64,000 nucleotides of DNA, taken from assembly GCA_027257055.1 (NCBI GenBank), contig JAPVLO010000232.1:4960001-5024000 (forward strand). The letters run 5' to 3'. The notes under the pieces are model-generated. The model did no database searches and was not told where the DNA came from. It was given only the letters and a program-made list of their open reading frames with translations. This stretch comes from Cephalopachus bancanus (taxonomy: Eukaryota > Chordata > Mammalia > Primates > Tarsiidae). Position numbers and translations under genes: made by a program. This document shows, one piece after another, positions 1-12,944 of the stretch; the stretch's first letter is position 1, and each line of letters starts with the position of its first letter.

Positions 1-390
1 GTTAGGCAGTAAAGTGTCTTAAAACCCAGAAAAGGTTTTTTTTCCTTCTTCCTTTGAAACACGAAGCCTGATTACTGGCTGGTATTTGAGGGAAGATGTA
101 AGTTATGTCTGCACAAAGAAAACTCTCTGTATGCAAAGTTCAGAGGCTTTAATAATCATCCCATGCACCCTGGCTTAGCTGACTCTGTTTTCTGGGACTG
201 CCCCAACTCCAGTTCCAGCCATTCCTTCTTTCCCTTTGGCTGTAGGCTTCTGGGGCAAGCATATTCCTTTCCATCCTCATCTTTAAAAGAATATTGAGAA
301 CAATGCTCTTTGGAGAAAAGCTGAAACCCCACGGTGCTGAAAAGGGATGGTGAAGATTGGCCAAAAATAAACTTTTATTTAAAGAATAAT

Positions 391-1114
<724 letters not shown>

Positions 1115-1118
1115 CTTT

Positions 1119-1290
1119 TTTTATAAAAAAAGTATTTTATAATACTTTTAGATTTATGGAGAAGTTGCAAGAATATTACAGTTCCCGTGTGCTCCACATT
1201 AATGCCCCCATTGTTAACAATACTATGGACATTAGTCACACATAATGAAACTATTGATACATTATTATTAATGAAAGTTTATCCTTTATT
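1119..1290 (-). mobile_element. L1 3' UTR fragment (old, antisense)
   Basis: The stretch resembles the complement of an old L1M-type 3' end: a T-rich start, then GAGAAGTTGCAAGAATA and wording about a call at GTGTGCTCCACATTAATG. It has no coding content. Boundaries are approximate and the subfamily is not resolved. Confidence 0.5.
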
Positions 1291-1333
1291 CGGATGACCC
1301 TTGTTTATCTCTTAAGTCCCTGCAAGTAGAATG

Positions 1334-1637
1334 GTTTTTTTTGTTTTTTTTTTGGATTTTTTTGAGTTGGAGTCTCATTCTGTTGCCCAGACTGGAGTGC
1401 AGTGGCCGCTCCCGGCCACCGCAGCCTCGACCTGCTGGGCTCCGGCGATCCTTCCGCCTCAGCCTTCCAAGTAGCCGGAATTACAGGCATGCGCTACCAC
1501 GCCCGGCTGATTTTTTAATTTATTGTAGAGATGAGGTCTCGCTGCCCAGGCGGGTCTCGAACCCGCGGGCTCAGGCAATCCACTCACCTCAGCCTCCCAA
1601 AGGCGCAGGATTACAGGCTGAGCCACCGAGCCCAGCT
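1334..1637 (-). mobile_element. Alu, lineage-specific family, ACTTG-deleted type
   Basis: A full dimeric Alu in reverse orientation: T-rich tail 1334-1363, body to the left-monomer end CCGAGCCCAGCT. The left monomer reads, on the sense strand, GGGCAGCGAGACC and so lacks the ACTTG found in sister copies. The flanks GTAGAATGGTTTT and GTTGAATGTTTTA resemble an imperfect target-site duplication. Confidence 0.95.
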
Positions 1638-3362
1638 GTTGAATGTTTTATATGTGCGTTATAGAGATATCGGTGGGACTGTGATACATGAGTGAAAGCT
1701 GTGTAAGCAGCTCTTTCCTTGACCTATGCTTGGGGACCAGCAGTGTCTTGGGGACTGTCTCCATGCCATGCTGCAGGCCTCCACTGACCCCGGCTTGTTT
1801 CCCTGGAGACCATTAGCAGATTACTCAGCCTATTTCTCCCTGATGCCAGGTGTTGGAGCCCTCCTGCTGCTGCCAGGTCATTGTAAACAGATGGGAGCAC
1901 CTAGCATCACACCCACCCCCACCAATCCCAGTTTTAGGCAGGAGCATTCCTGTGAAAAGGCTCATCTGACTGTTGAACTGCTGAAGGTCGTTTCATATGG
2001 CTGCGAGCGCTTTGAGCAATTTGACACTTAAAGGAGAGAAAGAAGCTGGATCCGTGTTCCCCAAATCTTGAGATCTAAAGGGTCTTGCCAGTTTAAAAAC
2101 ACCACAATTCATGAAAAATATCGGTTGGTGACAAACAGTGGACCTGTGGAGGAACTGCCTTCTAGAACTCATCTCAATGACAGTCTCCCACACACTGAAC
2201 TTCCAGGCTCTTTGGAATGTGAGTTCGCACCAGACACTGGCAGAAATAATCCACTTCATTTTGTTTCTGCCTTTGAGCAATTTAATGATGAGGCGGTGAC
2301 TCGGTCTTCTGTGATGTCACCTTGTGATGAAGGGCCCGGATTAAGCGTGGTCTCTTCCAACTCCAAAGTTGCCTGAACATGTGGCTTTATAACTTTCCCC
2401 TCACTGGCTTGTTGCTGTCCTTTCTACCAAGATAATCTGTCTACTGTTGCACAATTATTGATGAATCACCTCACAGGGGCAAAAGAAAAGCTAAATGTAG
2501 TTCAGATACTAGTTACAAATGAGTTGCCTTCAAGGTAGCTAGATTTATAACAATCGGTTTGTTTCCAAAGCTGATTTTGTGAAAAGATACAATCGCATCA
2601 AACATGTGGAACCGAATCAGTTAAGATGAACATATACAATGAGGGGGAGATGTAGGTACCTTCATATCAAAAAGTTAATTGGGAAGAATCTATTTATCAA
2701 TGAGTGAAACAAATGTTCTTGACTCAGAAAATGTCCTTAAACCCCCCTTCAAGAGATAACATCAGCACTTTGAATTGGCTATCTAAGCATAAATAAAGCT
2801 GGTAGAAGATACCTTTCATAAAGGGAATGATTGAACTCTCAAATAGGAAGCCATCAACGTCAAGGAGGAAAGTAAGAGCTCACGGCTTGGGGTGGAAACG
2901 GTTACTGTGTTCAGTCATCTGCTTTGGTCTTTCCTGTTTCTCATGTAGCTCCATAGTTTACATAAAATGTTCTCTCCAGAGGATCAGAAGGAACAGATTT
3001 ATGGAGCCAGATGTGAGTTAGCATTTCTACAGGTGTGGCTCTGCAGCTGAAAGAACATGTTGTGCCAGGGATGGGGTTTCTTATTATGTAATCAAGATAA
3101 ATTACCACTAGACTTTTACGGCGGTCGATAAAGCAAACATGTGTCATTTGGATTGGCCAAATGGTATATAAGGAGACCCTGCTTCACTTGGGGCGCAACG
3201 TGAAAATAATGCACCGTTTAATATTTATAAAAGACTTAGTAGAAAATGCCATGACAGTGAAGAAGCAAGGTTGTTCCACCTTGCACACAGAGGGGATAGT
3301 TGGTGATTAGATGGAAATTGTGCTTATGTGTTTTTCTTAATCAAGAAAGACAAGGAACAGTT
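1638..3362. other. Unassigned stretch
   Basis: No repeat family or gene is recognised in about 1.7 kb. Open frames of about 100 codons (1726-2031 and 2068-2376, plus strand) have no recognisable domain and are of a length expected by chance. Composition is ordinary with no CpG cluster. Confidence 0.6.
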
Positions 3363-3372
3363 CATAAATAAT

Positions 3373-3668
3373 TTTTTTTTTTTTTTTTTTTTTTGAGTTG
3401 GAGTCTCACTCTGTCGCCCAGACTGGAGTGCAGTGGCCGCTCCCGGCCACCGCAGCCTCGACCTGCTGGGCTCCGGCGATCCTTCCGCCTCAGCCTTCTG
3501 AGTAGCTGGAATTACAGGCATGCGCTACCACGCCCGGCTGATTTTTTGATTTATTGTAGAGATGAGGTCTCGCTGCCCAGGCGGGTCTTGAACCCGCGGG
3601 CTCAGGCAATCCACTCACCTCAGCCTCCCAAAGGCGCGGGATTACAGGCTGAGCCACCGAGCCTGGCT
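3373..3668 (-). mobile_element. Alu, lineage-specific family, ACTTG-deleted type
   Basis: Full-length and very well preserved. A T tract of about 22 bases is followed by GAGTTGGAGTCTCACTCTG, and the copy ends at CCGAGCCTGGCT. The target-site duplication CATAAATAAT is seen at 3363-3372 and 3669-3678. The right-monomer hairpin and the T-arm-like stem around the B box are both present, and the 5-nt deletion is at about 3571-3580. Confidence 0.97.
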
Positions 3669-4079
3669 CATAAATAATTTTAAAGTCTCTTGGGATCTGA
3701 TAAGAAAGGACCAAAAGGATGAAAATGATTAGAGGATTGGGGGGAAAAAAACAGAATGCAAGAGAAAAAAATGAAAAAAAGAGTAGAATTAGTTAACCTA
3801 CGGAAGATAACATTCTGAAGTGGGACAGAAAGTTAGGGCTATAAAAAAGATTAATTTGGTAAATTGCAGAGCATTTTGACAATTGTTCACAAAAAAAAAA
3901 TTAAAAAATTCTAGACAGTAAGAGTGAAAGTGTTGTTGGTTAATTAATTTTGTGTCAACTGAGTATCTAACACAAATGTTTTGATTTTGTTTTTTAGCCA
4001 GGTGTTTTATGCTAGATTTTTACAATGTAACAAAAATAAACACTATTACCTTAGAGCTTCCAGTTTGCTTAAAATTCTT

Positions 4080-5560
4080 TAATTTAGTTTAACTGTGTTG
4101 TCCAAATCTCTTATATACTTGTTAATATTTAAAATTTTCTTAATCTGTTCATTTTCAAGACAACTATCAATATCTACTACAATGATTGTGTATCTGCTCA
4201 TTTCTCCTTGTAAAATTTCTCATTAGGTTGTTCATGTTTCAAGGTTATGTTGCTTGATATACACAAGTTTATTATTCTTATATCTTGCTCATAGAGTATT
4301 CCTTTCATCATTAAGTAATTCACTTAAAGTATATTTTATCTACTATTAATATTGCTACATCATTCTTTCAATTATTTACTTATTACATAAATTTAAACCT
4401 TTTCTTTTTAAATATTTTTGTGTGATTATTTTAAAGTGGGTCTCTCATTAATAGAATAAAGATAGATTTCAAAATCTAGTCAAAGATTTCTATTGTTTAA
4501 TATATGAGATAGATTCATTGTACTTATTATTATTGATTGTATATAGGATATCTGAAAAGTGTGAAAACAGGATAAACTTAATTTTAAATAATATATCAGT
4601 TACATTTAAAAAATATTTGCTCAATATGTTTTTTTCAAGCTCCTGACAACATTTCAAGTGAAGTATCCCTAAATTGAAAGCAATGAGTCCAATTTTTTTA
4701 ATCTTTAAAAAAGTACAATAAACACACTGTTCTTCCTAGCTTCAGAATTTTTAAACTGCATGAAGTATATTTATTATACAAGAAATAGTAAGCATCCTAT
4801 TTGCAAAGTAATCTACAGTATAAAAGTGCTTATTCTTGTTTTCCAAATTTTTGGACACAAGGTAATTTAGTCTTACTCTTAACATTTTGTTTTTATTTCT
4901 TCTTTTTCATATGTATGCTTTGATTTTTTATTTTCTCCTTTCCTAATATTTGATTATGTTTATTTATTCCCTTGTAGCCTTTACTGTTTTGGTTGTAAAC
5001 ATCCCTAGTCTGGATAACTTTTCTATTTCTTTAAAATTTAATGTGCGTATGTTACAAAGTATAAACTTTGTTTTCCCTCCAAGCTATCCCTGTTCAACCT
5101 ACAAGCTCTAATTGTTTGCTTAATAGTTTATTTCTATTTTATCTTTAAACCCTGGAACATCCGTTATGTGTTTCTTTTTTTTTAAGAGCCAATACTTACA
5201 GTAACCTACCAACATATTTTTATTGATTTATTTGTTAATCCTTGCTTCTAGCATCCTATTCCTTCTTTCTAGGTTCAACTTCCTTTACTGAACTTATTCT
5301 CTGGTAAATGCTTTTAGACTTTGTAAAAATAGACTTAAAAAAATTTTTTTTTATTTAGCACTCACTCTTGAACATTAGTTTACCTGGATACAGAATATTT
5401 TTGCTTGGCACATTGAAAATAGTATTATGTTTTCTTCTAATACTTATTATCATTTAGGACAAGTTGATGATCAGTCTGGATGTCCTCCTCTCTGTCAATA
5501 TAATTTGTGTTTTCTCTTTGGTAGTTTTTTTGTAATTAAAGTAAAAAAGTAAAATTTTCA
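4080..5560 (-). mobile_element. Old L1 sequence (antisense, decayed)
   Basis: AT-rich sequence that resembles the complement of old L1 elements. Examples are the block near 4290-4360 (TTCATCATTAAGTAATTCAC), the GTGGGTCTCTCATTAATAG block near 4437, and the block near 5385-5480 ending in TGATGATCAGTCTGGATG. No open frame survives. The assignment rests on remembered similarity, and edges are uncertain. Confidence 0.5.
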
Positions 5561-5689
5561 CACAGATATGCAGATTTTAAGTGTAATATATACATGTGAG
5601 TGTGTATATAAGTCTATATATGTATTTTGTGTGTATATGTCAGTCCTAATTATCCCATTACCTACCTTAGACATCCACTGTTCTGCTTT

Positions 5690-7170
5690 CTGTTACCAGA
5701 GATTATTTGTATCTATTCTTGGAATTTATATAAATGGAATCAAATAGTATTTATTGGTTTTTGTCTTGTTTTGATGATTCATTCATGTTTTTGCATGTAT
5801 AAGTAGTTCATTTTTTAAAATGGATGAAATTTTCATAGAATTAATACACATAATTTGTTTTCCATCATTCTGTTAATCATCATTTGAACTGTTTCCAGTG
5901 TGGGGAATTGTGAATAAAGAAAGTACAGTTGCTCTTCAACTTATGATGGGGTTATGTCCCAATAGAGTCTTTGTAAGTTGAAATTGTTGTAGGTTGAAAA
6001 TGCATTCATTACACTCAACCTACTGAACATCATAGCCTAGCCTAGTTTACCTTAACTGTGGACAGAGTTGGGCAGAATTATCTAACACAAAGCCTATTTT
6101 ATAATAAAGCATGGAATCTTATGTATTGTATATCACTAGCCCAGGAAAATATCAAAATTCAACGTTTGAAGTACATTGAAATTGTGATAGTTTCATACCA
6201 TGGTAACAACAGACCATCTTAAGTCAAAGACCATCTACATAACACCCAAGTACATTTGCTCGTATGTGTGTGCAAGCATGGTTTTCTTTCTCTTGGGTAA
6301 AAACTCAGAAGTGAAATTGCTGGGTCTAAGGTATACATTTGTCTTTGTAAGAAATTGTCAAACACTTCTCCACCATGGTTATGCCAGTTTTAACTCTTAC
6401 AAGCAATCAATCAGCATTCTAGTGACTCCTCATCTTTGACAATATGTGGAGTTGTGAGTCTTTTTGACTTAAAGCATTCCAGTAGTTGTTACATGATATC
6501 TCATTGTGGTCTTATTTTGTGTTTGTCTAATGGCAGGTGATATTGAGCATATTTTTGTTCCTTGTTAAACATTTGAATAACTTCTGCGCAGGAGCTATCA
6601 AGTTTTTTGCCCAATTTTAAAATTTAACTGTGTATTATTATTTTGTAAGAGCTCATTTTACTTGCCGAATGCAGGTCAGTATACATATTGTGCATGTTTT
6701 CTCGCACTCAGTGGCTCACCTTTTCATTTCCTTGGTGCTGTCTTTTGATCAGCGAAAGCTTTGAATTTTTATCAGTCTTAAATCTCATGGCTAGTGCTTT
6801 TTCTTTCCTCAAAAAAACATTTGCATACTTCCAAGTTACAAAGATATCCTCTGATTAAAAAAAAAGTTTTATAGTTTTGGTTTTTATGTTTAGGTCTGTG
6901 TTCCATGTAGAATTAATATTTGTGTAGAGTGTCAAATAGCAGTTGGATTTAATTTTTTCCATTTGTTCATCTCATTATTTTAGAACAATTAGTTGAAAAA
7001 ACTTTTCTTTCTCTATGAATTGCATTGGCTCCTTGCTGAAAGACAGCTGTCTCCTATAGTGGTGTGGTCCTATTTCTGTAGTTTCTCTGCTGTCTCATAA
7101 ATCCATTTGTCTATTCTTACACCAATACCCAACTGTCTTGATTCCTGTGGCTTTCTCGATGTTAGACATT
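5690..7170 (-). mobile_element. L1 ORF2 region (antisense, split by a DNA transposon)
   Basis: On the plus strand this follows the familiar order of antisense L1 ORF2: GAAATTGCTGGGTCTAAGG near 6313, CACCATGGTTATGCC near 6371, ATCTCATTGTGGTCTTATTTTG near 6498, a block like 'TTTTTGCCCA' near 6604, and GTTTCTCTGCTGTCTC near 7080. A Tigger-like element interrupts it at 5926-6238. All frames carry stops, so it is dead. Confidence 0.8.
5926..6238 (+). mobile_element. Tigger-type non-autonomous DNA transposon
   Basis: About 310 bp inserted in L1 sequence. The left end CAGTTGCTCTTCAACTTATG matches the complement of the right end (CTTAAGTCAAAGACCATCTA), giving imperfect terminal inverted repeats. TA dinucleotides lie at both edges, as expected for Tc1/mariner-Tigger elements. 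The interior (CCTACTGAACATCATAGCC; CACAAAGCCTATTTTATAAT) matches a common primate MER-type element from memory. The exact family name is not certain. Confidence 0.8.
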
Positions 7171-8110
7171 ACTTGTTGCCCTTCTATTGCAGATAAGAAT
7201 TTAGTGCTTTCATATAACCTCACCCTTCAACCCATCATCATTCCCATCCTTCCAACATTATCATAACTGCATGAATATTGATCCTAGCTGACCACATATT
7301 GTATTGTGATTGCATTTTACTTCGTATGGTACTACCTTCTTCCTACTACCCCCATGATTTAATAATGGCTTTATTTCTTTCACCTGCATAGTTTTCTAAA
7401 ATTAATTCTTTCTCCATTATCTGGCAGGAACATTAAACCCTTTCCAATACAGTCAAAAACACTAGGTAATTTGCCAATGTTTTTTTTTTTTTTCCTTTAA
7501 AGATATCCTTTTCTGGAAGCCTCTTGGCATTTTCTAGGTTTGTTGCATGGCTAACTGTTTCACATCTTCACTTCACAGTCATCTTGGATGTTTCCTTCCT
7601 GGTATTGAAAGGAATTTCCTTTGTACCAGAAGTGACAATTAAGTTCGCAAACCTCCCCTGTGCACTGACATTGGCAGCATTGTGCAAACAACTCGGCAAG
7701 GCTTTATTGCCTTGACTGTGGAGGCATTCTTATGGGATAGCTTCCCATTTGCCTGTATTGTCAATCCTTAGTCACAATGGTCAGAAGAGTTAGTCCCAGC
7801 CCCTAATTTCCATGCTCAGTGTCATAAATAGAAACAAATCTCCCAGTGAGAGGATGGGAATCTTGCTCCTTGATGATTTAAGGATTATGAGATTGGAAGA
7901 CCTCAGAATTTATGTACATTAAAATACTAGCACAACCAGACACAATTTATTTTCTAGAGTCTCAGTTCATTGGGGATATGAAGACAAAATGATTTTCTAT
8001 TTTTCCTTATCAGGACTCCTAACTGTCCTATGTCAAACTTCCTTTTATGACTAGCTACAAGGGCCCTTTAATTACATTTATTCCCAGTTTCTAAACTCAA
8101 GAAAGATAGT
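7171..8110. other. Unassigned stretch
   Basis: AT-rich sequence after the antisense L1, with a 15-base T run near 7481. Nothing coding is recognised. Part may be further decayed repeat that is too diverged to place. Confidence 0.5.
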
Positions 8111-8723
8111 GTTTATTTTAAGACATCCCTCACCTCATATCTGATCCAGAGCTCTGCCCCCAGCCCCACCCTGCTGCCCCCGGCTGGAGTCGGAGCCGTG
8201 GGTCTCTGGGCCTTGAGCAGCTCCACCTGCATTCCAGCGAATAACCCCGGAAAGTTAGGGGACACCGAGAGGGGTGGAGGAAGAAGGGTCTCTGCCAGAT
8301 CCCAGTTATAACCAGCAGCTATAAAGGGACCTGAGATGACTTGCCTGTTCACAGTTGTGAGTCTTTCCCTGGGGAATTCAAGGCTCCAGTTTTTCAAGTG
8401 GGCACTGCAGGCACTGCCTCCTCTCAGGAAACCTCCATGCCAGGTGATGTTATGACGGAAACAAGTCTCAGAGACGAAACTCTGCCACACATGAGAACAA
8501 TAGTGAGCAAGTTGTGCATACGAACAGCAGCAAAACCTGCTCCATACACCCGGTGACGTTCCCACGCCGTCCTCTCAAGTACTGTGACAGGCACTGCAGG
8601 CAGAAAGTTCAGTCCCATCAGTATTCTGGTGGGAGGCGTCAGCTTACATTCAAGCCAGGCCTGCAGCTGTCACTAAACGGGCACAGGCCTAAAGAGTTTC
8701 TGGGATCTATGGCATGCCTCTGA
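8111..8723. other. GC-richer patch, possible decayed LTR or retrocopy
   Basis: This 600-bp stretch is clearly richer in G+C and CpG than its flanks. It carries overlapping open frames on both strands: 150 codons on the minus strand, 8113-8565, starting at GTG rather than ATG, and two of about 70 codons on the plus strand. No domain is recognisable. A TATAAA-like string is present near 8320. The unusual composition could reflect an old LTR or retrocopy, but I could not match a family. Confidence 0.3.
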
Positions 8724-9500
8724 AAGCTGGGTTTGTCAATTTCTTACTCCTTGAACACACAAGGATGCAGATGCCTGTACATATCTTCCTATCTCACTCA
8801 GTCACATGTCTTGAACATCCAATAATTTGTCTGGGGGGAAATTGCTTCTCCTTCCTTTATGCCAATTTACAGAACTTCAGGTATGGATGTAGGTAATGGT
8901 ATGGAAAACAACAGTCTTACACTTTCTGGAGTGTGTACTCCTGGCTGGGATTCTTCATATATCAACAGTTCCTAGGGTGTGGACTGGAATTCATCATTCA
9001 CACAGTCTACACTGAAGTATTTTAAAATAAATCTCAACCACACAACATTGGTTAGAACACTGAGTTAACTCTTTGAATATAGGTGAGGGGAAGTACATTG
9101 CCAAGGGATTGAAAAACAGTAGTTGAATATTTTAGAATGAAAAGAAAATGAGGATAAGAAAATAGTACAATCAGGGAAAAGCCTACCATAGAAAACCTAT
9201 CTTCACTAAGGAAGGAATATTAAGGCTAGAGTCCATGAGGATTTTGTATTCCCCCAGTCCCCGAATTTCAAGCTAAAATTACCAATAAAAGTCGATGGAA
9301 GACATCCCAGTATAATATTGGTGACCCAAACAGTATACCTATTACCAAATCTTGCTAATGGGCTCTTGCTAATGGATCATAGCATTCTCGCTCATGGCTT
9401 TAACGTTCTTTTCAATGCAGTATTTTGGGTAGCTGAAGCTGACAGATCAGAATTGACATCCAAGAGAGAACCTCAGTGTAGGACAAAAGGCATCAGGTCT
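8724..9500. other. Unassigned stretch
   Basis: No repeat or gene is recognised. Composition is ordinary AT-rich intergenic or intronic sequence. Confidence 0.5.
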
Positions 9501-9660
9501 GAACTAGCTATGTGAACCTAGGTTAAACACTGAAGTCCTTTGAGTTTCCGTTTCCTCATCTGTAAAAAGAAGGGAGTAAGGGGTGGGAATTGTAAGGATT
9601 AAATAAAATAATATAAATAATTTAGTACGGTGCCTGTAAAGGCTCAATAAATATTAGTTC
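9501..9660 (+). mobile_element. MIR SINE
   Basis: Matches the MIR sense pattern: AACTAGCTATGTGAACCTAG, then GTTTCCTCATCTGTAAAAAG, GTAAGGATTAAATAAAATAA and the 3' part GGTGCCTGTAAAGGCTCAAT. Tens of bases at the 5' end are weak. Confidence 0.85.
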
Positions 9661-11224
9661 CCTTCTCCTACAGCCACACTTTTTTAAAAAATTTTTTTTT
9701 AATCAAGTTGATATGTGTTACTTTCAGCTCACATCCTTTCCAGGAGAACTCCATCTAGAACAAAATGTACATTCAGCAAGGTATAATTGTCTGTATTTTG
9801 ACTGTCAGTTTTAGTTATGTCTGTCATTTTTTATTTTCCAACATGAAAAGAGAGGTTTAGGGTAGTCACATTGGAAAACAAAGAAAATAAGATTAAAATT
9901 CCCTCAAATCAACTTCGGAGCCACTAAAATATTAATGCCTTGACAGCTTACTCACAATCTCAAAAGGCTGTGAGCCAGCATTTGGCTTTGCATTGCAGAG
10001 GTGATGAGAACATATTTTCATTGCTAGAAAAAAATTAAGCTATACAGACAGAAATGGGACATGGGAGCCAAATTCCACAAGAACACCCTCGAGTTTAAGG
10101 GTTTTTCCCTCTCTTTTGACAATATTTAGAAAACCAAAGACTGTAAACTTTTAAAAGGAATCTTGGATGACTTACAGAAATAGTAAGGTCACCAAAACAC
10201 TTTGTAGATATTGAATTTTTATAAAAGTATTTAAATTGATGAATATTATTCTCAGAGGCAGCATAAACTTAAGAATCATGAATGTATACTAAAAGTGAGC
10301 ATATTGTGACTAGTTGCCAACTGATATCTAACCAACCCAACTGGCCCAATCTTGCATTTTCAGCAAATTGATGTAAATCCTAGTCATATGAAATAAATCA
10401 ATGGCTGGAGATAGAAAATCCTCCAGTGGGTTGCTCTCAGTTGTCTTCATCGGTGTTTCCCACATTTTCCCCGTCTCTGGCATACCTTTGAGCTGCCAGA
10501 TTATACCTGATGGGGGATCTACTCACCCTTTCTCCACTTAGCTATAATCATGCCATAACTCATTTAGGAGAATGTGCACCATGAGCTCACTCTTAGCAAG
10601 GTGTTGCATGCTGTTTATCCAACAGTCAATACCCTCTCGCCCAGCACCTAGCACCACGTGTGCCCTCTGAGGTGACTCCCTGGGGTGAGGGATAGAGCAA
10701 CAACTGACCTGGCCAACAAGAGGATCAAACCCTTCATCTTAGGGCTCCCCGCAGGTAGCTGTAGATGTCTTTTTCTCCACCCACGTGAGTGTGTGGCAGT
10801 ATTTGAAATGGCAGCAGTTCATGAAACCCAAAGTTTAGATGTGAGGTCTCATTCAGTTCTCAGTTTTTGGATTCTCAGTCTGAGAGTGCCTCCCCATCCC
10901 CTTCTATCAAACAAGCAGCAGCTCAGTGTGTGGACAAGCCTCCAGGCAGCTCCTGGGTTGTGGAAGAATGACTAACCACCCAAGTTTCCTACAGCTTTTC
11001 CCAAGCATGTGTCCACCAACATGTGCTGTCAGCTAAGAAGACTGTTTCATTGGTCTTAGATGCTTTTTTACTCACTCTCTACTGATGGAAAGTCAACCCA
11101 TAACCTAAGGTTCAACCTCCTCAATACCTCAGTCACAGTGAATAGTTCTCCTTCTGGTTCCCACAGCATAAACCTCTGTCTGTGTGTTATATCTGAGCAG
11201 TAGGGTCACTTGTCCCTTCTCTCC
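9661..11224. other. Unassigned stretch
   Basis: About 1.5 kb with no recognised repeat. An open frame of 96 codons (10685-10975, plus) starts from a GTG and has no recognisable domain; it is treated as chance. Confidence 0.5.
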
Positions 11225-11340
11225 TCTTCACTAGAAGACAGGAGCAATTTTTATTGACCCTTGTATATCTTGCCCCCACTTCCAGTGCTGAGCACAGCAT
11301 CAAAGTTGAGACTCAACAAATGTTGAATTGAATGTGAATT
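11225..11340 (+). mobile_element. L2 LINE 3' end
   Basis: Shows the L2 tail order: CTAGAAGACAGGAGCAATTT, CTTGTATATCTTGCCCCCAC, CAGTGCTGAGCACAGCATC, then ACTCAACAAATGTTGAATTG. Short and diverged. Confidence 0.75.
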
Positions 11341-12365
11341 CAATTAATTGAAGAAAGGAGTGTTCAATAACATCATATTACTACTTCTAATTTCATGCTG
11401 CCTCCTGGGGGAATCTTTACTGGGGAGGAGTTTTCAGAGTACAGGCAGAATCAACTGGAGGGTGTTTTTACATGACAGGCTGAAGGTGGTAGACTGTTTT
11501 AAAAAGCAATTCAGAAAACCCTGAAATTATGCCTACTCACTTCTCACCAGTCCTCATCCTGGTTGAAAACCTTCCATTCAGCGTCTTCTGTTTAGTTCAG
11601 TTCATTGTTATGAAAGCCAGAAACAACAGGTCCTGGATGTTTTCATTACACTTAAAGTTTAATTGACTGATAGCTTAAGCACAATGCAAATACTGAGACA
11701 GCCGCTCTTAAAATACATTTAAACACAACTGTTTACAAGTCTGGTAAAGTCTACTTCTTGGATGGGCTATTTTTAATGTTTCCTAAGCAAGTTGTTGTAG
11801 GTGGGCCCATTCTCCCTCTTTGCTTGTTGCTTAGAAGCCCATTTGGACAAGTTCTGTCCCTGATCTGGTCTCTCTCCCCACTGGCTACAGAGTAGTTCAT
11901 TTTTGTTTGAAAGGGTCAAAACATTCAGAATCTGACATCCAAAATATGTGCTATTTTTTTTTCCAGGAGTCGAAACCCCTGAAGTATAAATCCTTTTTAA
12001 ATGAAGAAAGCAGTGCCAAAAGGAATGAAACACTTTTGGTCCTTCTCCAAAACAGAGATAGCACTGAAACAGGAAGTGGATGATTTAAATATCCACTCGG
12101 CATCTTGGCAACATATTTATGTTTAAGGGACTTAAGGTTAAAGGTTTTAGTCTGGCCTGGGAACACTCTATCTTCCTGTAGGGTTTGGAGATTTGGGGAA
12201 CACTTTGAAAAACTTATCAAATATTTGCCATTAGCCATTTTTCAGAAACAAATTGTTACTGCAAATGCGACAGGACTGTGTTCCTGGAATGATGCATGCT
12301 ACCACTGCTCTCCTGCTTCTTATTAACTATCTCTTAGTAATCTAGCTTGCTGTGATGGAAAGTTG
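11341..12365. other. Unassigned stretch
   Basis: No repeat or gene is recognised. Several open frames of 70-95 codons overlap on both strands around 11770-12330 without any recognisable domain. Confidence 0.5.
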
Positions 12366-12376
12366 GTCCTGTATTT

Positions 12377-12668
12377 CCTTTTTTTTTTGAGTTGGAGTCT
12401 CACTCTGTCACCCAGACTGGAGTGCAGTGGCAGCTCCCAGCCACCGCAGCCTCGACCTGCTGGGCTCCGGTGATCCTTCCGCCTCAGCCTTCCAAGTAGC
12501 CGGAATTACAGGCGCGCGCTACTACGCCCGGCTGATTTTTTGATTTATTGTAGAGATGAGGTCTCGCCAAGTTGCCCAGGCGGGTCTCAAACCCGCGGGC
12601 TCAGGCAATCCACTCACCTCAGCCTCCCAAAGACGCGGGATTACAGGCTGAGCCACCGAGCCCGGCTA
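12377..12668 (-). mobile_element. Alu, lineage-specific family, ACTTG-containing type
   Basis: A full dimer in reverse orientation with the target-site duplication GTCCTGTATTT at 12366-12376 and 12669-12679. It keeps CCAAGTTGCCCAGG, so it belongs to the group without the 5-nt deletion. It inserted next to the TTGGTCC of unique sequence. Confidence 0.97.
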
Positions 12669-12944
12669 GTCCTGTATTTTCTATAAAGAAAGAAGAACAT
12701 AGTCCCAGTTCTTGTAACTAACTCTCTCAAAGTTTGAGCTACACAGAATGACGGAATAAGTAGAATACAAATCACAGGGGTCAGTGGACTGTGCATGTGC
12801 TGTTTCCAAGGACCACTTTGAGGCCATCCTTGCAGCTAGAAATGGTCACAACTGGGAGGACTTCCACAGGAGGCCTGGCCTTTCCCTGACTCCCGTGCCT
12901 CAGAGCTAAGAGCTTTCTGCTACCTGTGGACCAGCATACTGGGA

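Noticed and set aside
1341..1664. Repeated peptides such as [10 protein letters not shown] in many frames (also 3393, 22507, 35365, 37285 and 54617)
   Set aside because: These are translations of antisense Alu sequence and not proteins.
8113..8565. 150-codon open frame on the minus strand, the longest in the window
   Set aside because: It begins at a GTG, not an ATG, has no recognisable domain, overlaps frames on the other strand, and lies in a GC-rich patch where stops are rarer.
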